From Anaerolineae bacterium (GTDB lineage Bacteria; Chloroflexota; Anaerolineae; Aggregatilineales; Phototrophicaceae), in contig JAJEBE010000049.1 in assembly GCA_022822545.1 (NCBI GenBank), positions 1 to 64,000 on the forward strand: DNA of 64,000 bases, in the 5' to 3' direction. Positions 46,234 through 53,945 of the stretch are shown here, piece after piece. Every line of letters begins with the position of its first letter. Position 1 is the first letter of the stretch. The notes under the pieces are model-generated. The model saw nothing but the letters and a program-made list of their open reading frames with translations. It was not told the DNA's origin and ran no database searches. The position numbers and the translations under genes are program-made.

Positions 46234-49200
46234 CTAACTCGCGTCCGCCATTAGATTCACCCGGTCTCCAAGCTTAACCAGAATATCCAGCAACCGCTCC
46301 TGCCACTCCTCGTCCCCGGCGGGAATGCGCACCTCCGTCCGCGTCACTTCGATATCCCGGCCCAGCGTCAGCGCCAGCAGTTCGCGCCGGACGGTCGCCA
46401 GGTAAGGCAGTTTGATCAGGACTTGCTCCCGCGGCATTCGCACATGCGTCGCGCGCACCGCCAGCGCCAGCACTTTCACGCGTATTTGATACAACAAACC
46501 CTCCACCGCGGCCGGCAGCGGACCAAAGCGATCAATCAGTTCCCGCTGCATCGCCTCGATCTCTTCCAGGTTCTGGATATTGCCGATGCGGCGATAGAGT
46601 TGAAGCCGCAGCGCCATCTCCGGTATCCAGTCCGTCGGCAAATATGCGGGCAAGGGCAAATCGATGATGATGCGTTCGCGGGCGGAAGCTGGCGCGGGCT
46701 CCGTCCCGTTTGTCGCTGCGCCGCGCTGATCCTTGACCGCTTGCTGGAGCATCTCGCTATAGAGATGCAAGCCGACGCTGGCGATATGACCGGATTGCCG
46801 CATGCTGAGGATATCGCCGCTGCCGCGAATCTCCAGATCACGGATCGCGATCTGGAGGCCAGCGCCAAGTTGCGTATTCTCCGCCAAAGTTTCCAGCCGA
46901 GTTCGCGCCTCTTCCGTGAGCGTGCCACGGTCGTGAAAGAAGTAGGCATAGGCTTGCTGCGCCGAACGGCCCACGCGCCCGCGAAGCTGATACAACTGCG
47001 CCACCCCGAAGTAATCCGCCCGATCGACTATCAAGGTGTTGACGCGCGGCATATCAATGCCGTTCTCTATGATCGATGTCGACAACAGAATATCATACTC
47101 GCCCCGCGAAAACTCGGACATGATCGTTTCAAGCGCGCGCGGTGACATTTGCCCATGCGCGATCGCGATTGAAGCTTCCGGCACTATCCGCTCAAGCTTA
47201 ACCCGGGTGCCATGAATGGTCTTGACGCGGTTATGCACGACGAAGACCTGCCCGCCGCGTTCAAGTTCACGCATGATGGCTCGCCGGCTCAAGCGGTCGT
47301 CCCATGAGCCAACTTGCGTTATCACCGGCAAGCGCTCTTCCGGCGGCGTCTGAATCATGCTTATATCGCGGATGCCGCTCAGACTAAGATACAGCGTCCG
47401 CGGGATCGGGGTGGCGGTCAACGTCAAGATGTCAATTCGCGAGCGCAGCTTCTTGAAATGCTCCTTGTGCTTGACGCCGAAACGCTGCTCCTCGTCGATA
47501 ATCATCAGACCAAGTCTTTTGAAGCGTATATCTTTGGACAGCAGGCGATGCGTGCCGATGACGATATCGACCTCGCCGGACGCCAGCTTCTCCACGATCT
47601 GCTTCTGTTGCGACGCGTTGCGGAAGCGCGACATCATTTCCAGCTCGACCGGAAACGCCGCCAGGCGCCCGCGGAAAATATCGTAGTGCTGCTGCGCCAG
47701 CACAGTAGTCGGCACGAGCACCGCCACCTGCATGCCGTCCTGTATCGCCTTGAAAGCGGCCCGCAGGGCCACTTCCGTTTTGCCGAAACCGACATCGCCG
47801 CATATCAAGCGATCCATCGGCTTGCGGTCGTTCATATCGGCTTTGACTTCCTGGATCACTCGCAGTTGGTCTTCAGTCTCGACGAAAGGAAAACCGGCTT
47901 CCATCTCGTGCTGCCAGGCGGAATCCGCGCTAAAGGCATGACCAACAGCAAGAGCCCGCCGGCTGTAGATGGCGAGCAGTTCACGCGCTTCTTCTTCGGC
48001 GTTGCGCCGCGCCTTGTCCCGCGCTTTACTCCACTGATCGGCCTTGCCCAGTTGGTTCAAAGCGGGCGCTTTGTCGTTGGCGCCGACATAGCGCGAGAGA
48101 CGATCGGCCTGGTGAATTGGCACGTAGATCGAATCCTCGCTGCGGTATTCGACCAGCAGGTATTCGCGCTCGCTGCTGTTGACGGTCCGGTGGCGCAGGC
48201 CTTTGAATCTCCCGATGCCGTAATCCACGTGGACCACATAAGTGCCTTCTTGCCAGTCGGTATAGCTGGTATCGGCCGGCTTGGCGCGCGCTTTCCCGAC
48301 GCTCTCGCGCCGCCGCCGCGGCTCGGGACGGGCCCAGCCAAAAATCTCGGCGTCCGTGATGAAATGCATCGGACCCTGCGAGCCCTGCAGCGACCAGCCT
48401 TCCGCCGCCGCCCCGCGGACGAAGCACAGCGTGCCCGCTTTTGGAACCTCGTCAATGACACTCACCGTCGGAATGATGTTGGAAGCGTCCTGCTCGTACC
48501 ACAGGTTTTCCAAGCGCTCGACCTGTTCCGTCATGATGACGACAGAGTCGCCATGGCGCAGATGCCGCCGCACCTGGTTGAGCATCAGGCGCAATTGCCC
48601 GCCGAAGCGCTCGCCCGGTGCAAACGGCGCTGGAGACTCAGACTCGGTCAAAGTGGATACCGCCGCTGTTCTGCGGCCCCCGATCTGCGTCTTCAGCTCA
48701 GACCAAGTCATATACGGCGGCGGGTGTTCCGGCGCTATCTGATAAGTCGATTCGGCTTCGGCGCGGTTGTCTTCGGCATCCTTGGCGGATTCCAGCGCTG
48801 TTTCTTCCAGGAATTGTGGATCCTCAATGAGGATCAGAGCTTCATCGCCCGCGTAATCGAGCAAGCTGGCTGGCTGGCAGAGGTATGGCAGATAATGTTC
48901 GAGGCAGGGAAAAGCGCTGCCCTGCTTCAATGATTCGATATCGGCGCTGGCGCTGGAAAAATCTTCCGGGTCGCTGCTGATCCCCTTCGCCCACTCCTCC
49001 AGGCGCTCGCCAAGCGGCGCAGTCAAGCGCGGCAACGCCTCGCGCGCCGGGCAGATTCTCGCCGATTGCACATGCCTGATGCTTCGCTGATCCGCCGGAT
49101 CAAAGCGCCGCAGGCTGTCTATCTCGTCGTCAAAGAATTCGATGCGCAGGGGATACTCGCCCGCCAGCGGGAAAATATCGAGGATGCCGCCGCGTCGGCT

Positions 49201-49743
49201 GAAACTGCCCGGCTCGATGACCAGTGGCGCCGGCTCATAACCCATGCCGATCCAGCGCAGGATCAGGCTTTCCATTTGGATTCGCTCACCCTGAAAAAGT
49301 TCAATCGTGGCGCTCTGGAATTCTGCCGGCGGCAAGGTCTTTTGCATCAGCGCGCGCATAGAGGCGACCACGATCGGCTGATGCCCTTCTTGCGGCTGTG
49401 CGAGCGCGGACAATGCCGCGATGCGATTGCGAATGACGCTGAGATCCCAAGGCGCCCGATCGTAAAAGAGGGCTGACGGTTCGGCGAAGCGATAGAGCCG
49501 ATCCGGTTGATCCAGCCAAAGGGGCAGTTGCTCGCTGACATTGTAAGCGCGGCGCGCGGCCGATGTCAGGTAGATCAAAGGTCCGCGCCAGTCCGTCGCC
49601 AAAGCCGCCAGCAAAAAGGGACGGGCAGAGCGCGCGACATTCAAGCCCGCCTGTGATTGCTGCGCCGAGAACGCTTCCAGCATCCGCTGATAGTCGGCTG
49701 TGTCTCGTAACGCGTCTAACAAACCCGCCAGTTTCTGCGACAT
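46234..49743 (-). CDS. mfd: Transcription-repair coupling factor Mfd
   Basis: 1169 residues. It removes stalled RNA polymerase and recruits UvrA to the lesion. UvrB-homology region at ~1-350; RNA polymerase-interaction domain near 500-570 (YVVHVDYGIGRFKGL); RecG-like translocase with CGDVGFGKTEVALRAAFKA (Walker A), DEEQRFGVKHKE (Walker B) and TLTATPIPRTLYLSL (motif III), plus ENGIDMPRVNTLIVDRAD; and a C-terminal TRCF domain (~1010-1150). Full length. An extended -10 promoter lies ~35 bp upstream. Confidence 0.97.
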   Translation of the reverse strand: MSQKLAGLLDALRDTADYQRMLEAFSAQQSQAGLNVARSARPFLLAALATDWRGPLIYLTSAARRAYNVSEQLPLWLDQPDRLYRFAEPSALFYDRAPWDLSVIRNRIAALSALAQPQEGHQPIVVASMRALMQKTLPPAEFQSATIELFQGERIQMESLILRWIGMGYEPAPLVIEPGSFSRRGGILDIFPLAGEYPLRIEFFDDEIDSLRRFDPADQRSIRHVQSARICPAREALPRLTAPLGERLEEWAKGISSDPEDFSSASADIESLKQGSAFPCLEHYLPYLCQPASLLDYAGDEALILIEDPQFLEETALESAKDAEDNRAEAESTYQIAPEHPPPYMTWSELKTQIGGRRTAAVSTLTESESPAPFAPGERFGGQLRLMLNQVRRHLRHGDSVVIMTEQVERLENLWYEQDASNIIPTVSVIDEVPKAGTLCFVRGAAAEGWSLQGSQGPMHFITDAEIFGWARPEPRRRRESVGKARAKPADTSYTDWQEGTYVVHVDYGIGRFKGLRHRTVNSSEREYLLVEYRSEDSIYVPIHQADRLSRYVGANDKAPALNQLGKADQWSKARDKARRNAEEEARELLAIYSRRALAVGHAFSADSAWQHEMEAGFPFVETEDQLRVIQEVKADMNDRKPMDRLICGDVGFGKTEVALRAAFKAIQDGMQVAVLVPTTVLAQQHYDIFRGRLAAFPVELEMMSRFRNASQQKQIVEKLASGEVDIVIGTHRLLSKDIRFKRLGLMIIDEEQRFGVKHKEHFKKLRSRIDILTLTATPIPRTLYLSLSGIRDISMIQTPPEERLPVITQVGSWDDRLSRRAIMRELERGGQVFVVHNRVKTIHGTRVKLERIVPEASIAIAHGQMSPRALETIMSEFSRGEYDILLSTSIIENGIDMPRVNTLIVDRADYFGVAQLYQLRGRVGRSAQQAYAYFFHDRGTLTEEARTRLETLAENTQLGAGLQIAIRDLEIRGSGDILSMRQSGHIASVGLHLYSEMLQQAVKDQRGAATNGTEPAPASARERIIIDLPLPAYLPTDWIPEMALRLQLYRRIGNIQNLEEIEAMQRELIDRFGPLPAAVEGLLYQIRVKVLALAVRATHVRMPREQVLIKLPYLATVRRELLALTLGRDIEVTRTEVRIPAGDEEWQERLLDILVKLGDRVNLMADAS

Positions 49744-49778
49744 GATTGCCTTGTTCTGTCCTCAACCAGGAAGGCATC

Positions 49779-49784
49779 AGTATA
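49779..49784 (-). promoter_or_regulatory. Extended -10 of mfd
   Basis: On the minus strand the sequence reads TTTGCTATACT, i.e. TGnTATACT, ~36 bp before the mfd ATG. No good -35 is present, as is common for extended -10 promoters. Confidence 0.45.
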
Positions 49785-49886
49785 GCAAAGCGCCGGTCAG
49801 GGGACTAGACGGGCTAGCCCTCCAACAGAGCAATCGCGCCTAAGTAGTTCCAACTTGGTCATGAAAAACCCGGAAATCAAGCCGCC

Positions 49887-49943
49887 TTGTAGGGGCGACC
49901 TGCCAGGTCCCCCGCCTACGCGACCCTGTAAGTCGCCCGCCCG
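49887..49943. repeat. GTAGGGGCGAC-type imperfect palindromic repeat, copy 1
   Basis: TTGTAGGGGCGACCTGCCAG is followed by GTCCCCCGCC and then GACCCTGTAAGTCGCCCGCC, an imperfect self-complementary block. A shorter related block lies at 50423 in the same gap. Confidence 0.5.
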
Positions 49944-50174
49944 TCCACAACCCCAAGCCAACGGTCCCGCCAAATGGCAGCTTCCGCCGCTTTTAAATCG
50001 GCTATTATTCCCTTGGCAGAATCGCCTTAATGCGCGAACATATGTTCAAGAATCGCTGCACACACTTGTAGCAAGCGTAAAACTGGGACCAAAATGCCTG
50101 CCCTGATTTCCTTCCCGAATTGCCGCGCAGCTGGCGCCAGGCTCGCTCATGGCAACCTCTGCGCAGCGGCGCCA

Positions 50175-50312
50175 CAGATTGCCAGATTGCCAAAAAAGTT
50201 TTTCTCGGCAACTGTTACGCAGCGAGCATATCACGCGCCGACGCGCCATCCGCCCTTCAGATGGCCAGATGGCCAAAAAAAGTTTTGTCGACAAACGATC
50301 GGCGGCGAGCGC
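50175..50312. repeat. Two diverged copies of an ~55-bp repeat
   Basis: Unit 1 (from 50175) reads CAGATTGCCAGATTGCCAAA and continues AAAGTTTTTCTCGGCAAC; unit 2 (from 50258) reads CAGATGGCCAGATGGCCAAA and continues AAAAGTTTTGTCGACAAA. Both end near GCGAGC. Period 83 bp. Each unit itself opens with a doubled CAGATnGC word. Confidence 0.6.
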
Positions 50313-50422
50313 GTACTGCGAACACATGGGGCATGCCGCTTCCGATGGATGACACAAGTAATTCCAACGAAGTAATGGGAACATAAGGCAAAGTAAAGAG
50401 ATGGGCAAAAAAATCGAAATCA

Positions 50423-50452
50423 TTGTAGGGGTGACTCTGTGAATCGCCCGTC
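50423..50452. repeat. GTAGGGGCGAC-type repeat, copy 2 (short)
   Basis: TTGTAGGGGTGACTCTGTGA followed by ATCGCCCGTC: GTGACTC and GAATCGCCC form a weak hairpin. It resembles copy 1 at 49887 in its first 10 bases and its CGCCCG end. Confidence 0.4.
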
Positions 50453-50800
50453 GATAACATCCGCTACAGATCACTTTTTCGCATGACTAACTTGGGGCTA
50501 CTGAGAACTACGCTGTTCCAATGATGGGCCCGCTTGAGCGCCTGGGCCTGCCGAAAACCGTCGCGGAAAAAAGACGGAAAAAGACGGATAAAGGACGAAT
50601 AATAGATGGCTGTCGGACATAAAACTTCAAGTTCTTTACAATGACTTGGTTCTATATAGATTCATTTAGAGTTGTTTTATGGCTTGTCGATTTGCCATCC
50701 AATTAAGGCAAGAAGGTGAAGAGGAGGCTTGAATATGGCTTTGCGCCGTTTCGTCGCGGCTGCCCAATCGGAAGCGGACGCAGCCGGCGCTCACCGTCCC

Positions 50801-52009
50801 CTAGTCCACCAGCGCCTGATATGCGAGCGCGCGAAAGTCCTGCTGGAAGAACAGCATGTTGTCCATCAGCTGCGTCATGATGATGCCGACCAGTTGCTCC
50901 TGCGGGTCGACCCAGAAATTGGTCGCGGCGGCGCCGCTCCAGCCGTAGTTGCCATCCGAGTTGAGCACGCGGGTCTGCGCCGCATCCATGACGACATCAA
51001 AGCCCAGGCCGAAGCCGCGGCCGGAGATCTCGGCAAAGCCGATCGCGAGGGGCAGGAGCTCCGGCTTGATATGGTTGCGCGTCATAAATTCCAGGGTCTT
51101 GCGCCCGATAATGCGAACATCGTTCGCCTCGCCTTCGTTCAAGAGCATATTGGCGAATTGCCAATAATCGGACATGGTGGAGACCAGGCCGCCACCCCCG
51201 GAGGGCGCGCTGGCCGGCTTGCTGTAGTCATGCCAGGGGATATGCGGCGCGCCCTTGTATTCGTGGAAGCTGCCGTCCTGGATATTGTGCTGGTAGAGCT
51301 TGGCGAAGCGGTCAAGCTTGTCCGCCGTTACGTGGAAAGCGGTGTCGGTCATGCCAAGCGGCCTAAAGATGCGCTCGGCCAGGAAGTCTTCAAAGGGCAT
51401 GTCAGAGAGCAACTGCACCAGGTAACCGCAGACATCGGTGGCGATGCTGTAATTCCAGGCGCTGCCAGGCTGGAAGCGCAGGGGAAGCGCCGCCATACCA
51501 GTGATCTTTTCTTCCAGGGAGGCGGTTTCGCTGCGGAAGATCGAATCGCGATACATATCGTCGATCGGCGAATCAAAGTGGAAGCCGTAGCTCAAGCCGG
51601 CGGTATGCGTGAGCAGATGATGGATATTCATAGGCGGGTTTTGCGCGACCAGCTTCTGCCCCATGTAGTCGTAGCCGCTGAGCACCTTGGTATTGCCGAA
51701 GGCGCTTATGTAGCGGCTGACAGGATCGACCAGTTGGAACTTGCCTTCTTCGTGCAGCATCATCAAAGCGATCGATGTGATCGGCTTGGTCATGCTGTAG
51801 ATGCGGAAGATGGTGTCCTTCTCCATCGGGCTGCCCTCTTCGGCATCACGGTAGCCGCAAGTTTCAAAATGAACGACTTCAGAATCGCGGGCTACAAGCG
51901 TGACAAAGCCGGCGACTTGTTCCCGGTCGATGTATTCCCCCAGCCGGTTGCTGATGCGATTAAGGCGTTCGGCCGACATGCCGACGACTTCGGGTGCGAT
52001 AACTTGCAT
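50801..52009 (-). CDS. Serine hydrolase, beta-lactamase (class C/EstB-like) family
   Basis: 402 residues. The active-site SxxK is in IFRIYSMTKPITSIA (Ser ~71) and the second motif tyrosine in AWNYSIATDVCGYL (~165), in the YSx form seen in esterase-type members. The C-terminal motif region lies near GYGWSGAAATNFWVDP. No signal peptide is seen, so it is probably a cytoplasmic esterase or peptidase rather than an antibiotic-resistance enzyme. ATG 52009 has AGGAG upstream. It lies 39 bp after pth-TPR and is probably the last gene of that unit. Confidence 0.88.
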   Translation of the reverse strand: MQVIAPEVVGMSAERLNRISNRLGEYIDREQVAGFVTLVARDSEVVHFETCGYRDAEEGSPMEKDTIFRIYSMTKPITSIALMMLHEEGKFQLVDPVSRYISAFGNTKVLSGYDYMGQKLVAQNPPMNIHHLLTHTAGLSYGFHFDSPIDDMYRDSIFRSETASLEEKITGMAALPLRFQPGSAWNYSIATDVCGYLVQLLSDMPFEDFLAERIFRPLGMTDTAFHVTADKLDRFAKLYQHNIQDGSFHEYKGAPHIPWHDYSKPASAPSGGGGLVSTMSDYWQFANMLLNEGEANDVRIIGRKTLEFMTRNHIKPELLPLAIGFAEISGRGFGLGFDVVMDAAQTRVLNSDGNYGWSGAAATNFWVDPQEQLVGIIMTQLMDNMLFFQQDFRALAYQALVD

Positions 52010-52048
52010 GTGACACTCCTGCTTTTCTCTGTGATATGTGGACAGGTC

Positions 52049-53086
52049 TTATGTAGATTCGAGTGTTTCTTGCAGGGCTCGGCGCATGTCCAGGGCTTTG
52101 GGATGCTGCGGATTGATCGCCAGCGCTCGCTGCACTTCTTCCAGCGCCGCCGCCCGGTCGTCATTTTGGCAGAAGTACTGCGCCAGGATGAGGTAGCGGT
52201 TCACGGCGCGCTTCCTGTTTTCCTGCGCGAGGTAGCCTTCGGCGATTTCCCGCTGTTCCGCAACCAAGGAGGGACGGATAGACACGGCCTTCACCAATTC
52301 GACAAGGGCTTGCTCCTGCTTGCCGGCGCTTCTGTACAGATGCGCCAACTTGAGGTGGTTGGCGACGGCATCGTCGATGCGCCCGAGTTTCTTCTGCAGC
52401 GCGATGAGTCTCATCAGCGGCTTGGGGTCCGACGGCGCCAATTCCTGCGCGCGTGCCGCGGCTGTGAGCTGCGCTTCAAGATCGCGCGGCTTCGGCGCGC
52501 GCCGCGACGCGCTGGCATCGCCGTTGAAGCGCGTCATCGCTTCTTCAATGCCGTCGCTCAGCCAAACCTCAACAGCATCGGCAGCGCGGCCCGCCAACTC
52601 ATTTGCGCGTATGAGATCATCGCCTTTGAAGGGTTGAAGCACGTAGTTGACCGGATCCATCTTGCCGGGCGGCCGCCCGATGCCAAAACGCAGGCGGGCG
52701 AAGTCTCTGCTGCCGAGGTGCTGAATGATGCTGCGCAGGCCGTTTTGACCGCCGTGCCCGCCGGATTGGCGCAAGCGCAGAATTCCAAAAGGCGTATCGA
52801 GGTCATCGTGCACGACGAGCAAGTTCGACAGCGCAATGTCGTAGAAGTCCATCAACTGACGCAGGGATTCGCCGCTGCGATTCATATAAGTCATGGGCTT
52901 GGCGAGTTTGATCGGAATGCCCTGGATTTGCCCGCTCCAGACAAGCGCGCGTTTCTCGCTGCGGCCCGCGCCGAGGTTGTAACGCGCCGCCAACATGTCA
53001 ATGACGCGAAAGCCGATATTGTGGCGGGTCTTTTCGTATTTGCGCCCGGGATTGCCCAGGCCGACGATTAAGCGCTTGGAACTCAT
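52049..53086 (-). CDS. pth: Peptidyl-tRNA hydrolase fused to a C-terminal TPR domain
   Basis: 345 residues from ATG 53086. The track ORF runs 126 codons further upstream, but that part is an out-of-frame read through the neighbouring nitrilase gene. Residues 1 to ~188 are a complete Pth, which frees tRNA from prematurely released peptides: GLGNPGRKYEKTRHNIGF (Asn11, His22), VHDDLDTPFG (Asp94) and GGHGGQNGLRSI (Asn115), all catalytic residues present. Residues ~205-345 are helical TPRs (e.g. LAHLYRSAGKQEQALVELVK, ALEEVQRALAINPQHPKALD). Pth is normally ~190 residues with no such tail. Confidence 0.92.
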   Translation of the reverse strand: MSSKRLIVGLGNPGRKYEKTRHNIGFRVIDMLAARYNLGAGRSEKRALVWSGQIQGIPIKLAKPMTYMNRSGESLRQLMDFYDIALSNLLVVHDDLDTPFGILRLRQSGGHGGQNGLRSIIQHLGSRDFARLRFGIGRPPGKMDPVNYVLQPFKGDDLIRANELAGRAADAVEVWLSDGIEEAMTRFNGDASASRRAPKPRDLEAQLTAAARAQELAPSDPKPLMRLIALQKKLGRIDDAVANHLKLAHLYRSAGKQEQALVELVKAVSIRPSLVAEQREIAEGYLAQENRKRAVNRYLILAQYFCQNDDRAAALEEVQRALAINPQHPKALDMRRALQETLEST

Positions 53087-53159
53087 GCGATTCTCGGCTG
53101 CTGTTGCGTCGGCCGTATGGTAGCAGAGGGCGCGGAATATTGTCCAGCGAGAGCGGCGC

Positions 53160-53930
53160 CTAGAGCGGGCTGTCATCGACGTAACGGGGGTAGGTGGATT
53201 TCGCCGCGTCGGCAAGGCCCAGGTCAATATCGATGGTGACGAAGGGTGTTTCAGCGCTGGTCGTGGCGAGCACGGCGCCATCGGGGTCACAGAGCCAGCC
53301 GGCGCCGCCCAGGTCGACGCCACCCGCTTGGCCGGCGTGGTTTGAAGAAAGGCAAAACGCGCCGGAGACGACCGCGGCTGTTTGGCCGCCGGCCAGCCAT
53401 TTGGCGTTGCTGTGCCGGGGTGTGCTACGCGGATTGAGCAGCAGGCGCGCGCCGCGCTTGGCATAATCGCGGGCGTGCTGCAAAAACCAAATCTCGGTGC
53501 AGATCATGAAGCCGAGTGAGAGACCATCGTTGTGTATCACTTGAAAATCGACCGGCGCGCGATCGTACCAGTTCGCTTCCCAATAACCGTCGTCGTTGGG
53601 CAGGTAGGTCTTGGCATGTGTCCAACGCAATCCGTCGCGGCGCGTCCACAGATAGGCGATATTGTGGCGTTTTGCGCCAATGTTTCGTGGGGCGGCGCCG
53701 GCAACCCTGTCAACGGGGAGTTGCGGCAGCCGGGCAAACCAGTTTTCGTGGGCGGCGACCGCGCTTTGCCAGGCCGCTTCATTCGGCGTCGGGTCGGCGC
53801 AGAACCAGGGAGCAAAGCACATCTCCGGCAGAAGGACGAATTGCGACTTGCTCTCGGCCAGGTGGTCAATGAGCCGTCGCCACTCGGATTCCAGCCGGTT
53901 GGCGTCCAGTTGAGTGATGGTTGCGCGCAC
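53160..53930 (-). CDS. Carbon-nitrogen hydrolase (nitrilase superfamily)
   Basis: 256 residues. The Glu-Lys-Cys triad is visible: Glu in VLLPEMCFAPW (~40), Lys in HAKTYLPNDDGYWE (~107) and Cys in GFMICTEIWF (~143). The ends GAGWLCDPDGAVL and TIDIDLGLADAA are the usual closing strands. It hydrolyses an amide or nitrile; the exact substrate is unknown. It lies 15 bp after the ABC exporter gene and 73 bp before pth. Confidence 0.9.
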   Translation of the reverse strand: MRATITQLDANRLESEWRRLIDHLAESKSQFVLLPEMCFAPWFCADPTPNEAAWQSAVAAHENWFARLPQLPVDRVAGAAPRNIGAKRHNIAYLWTRRDGLRWTHAKTYLPNDDGYWEANWYDRAPVDFQVIHNDGLSLGFMICTEIWFLQHARDYAKRGARLLLNPRSTPRHSNAKWLAGGQTAAVVSGAFCLSSNHAGQAGGVDLGGAGWLCDPDGAVLATTSAETPFVTIDIDLGLADAAKSTYPRYVDDSPL

Positions 53931-53945
53931 GGTATTGGTCTCGGC

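Larger units (their letters stand above)
49744..50800. other. Gene-free repeat-bearing intergenic region
   Basis: 1057 bp between the start of mfd (-) and the end of the serine hydrolase gene (-). Short ORFs here (49855-50106, 50094-50375 and similar) overlap on both strands and match nothing. It contains two copies of a GTAGGGG-type repeat, two copies of an ~55-bp A/T-tract repeat and an AT-rich stretch at 50580-50700. The only regulatory signal I see is the mfd -10. Confidence 0.65.

Noticed and set aside
47314-48933. 539-codon ORF on +
   Set aside because: Antisense shadow of mfd.
49855-50106. 83-codon ORF on + upstream of mfd
   Set aside because: Pro-rich translation of a GC-rich palindromic repeat; no start signal or family.
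50175-50312. CRISPR array
   Set aside because: Only two diverged units with an 83-bp period and no similar-length unique spacers; no cas gene nearby.
50801-52009. Antibiotic-resistance beta-lactamase
   Set aside because: It has the serine SxxK fold but no signal peptide and the YSx motif of esterase-type members; a resistance role is not supported.
50729-53071. 780-codon ORF on +
   Set aside because: It lies antisense to the serine hydrolase and pth-TPR genes, which have full motif support. No motif in this frame; a product of GC-rich codon bias.
53087-53464. N-terminal 126 codons of the track ORF 52049..53464
   Set aside because: This part overlaps the nitrilase gene in another frame and is low-complexity; Pth begins cleanly at ATG 53086.
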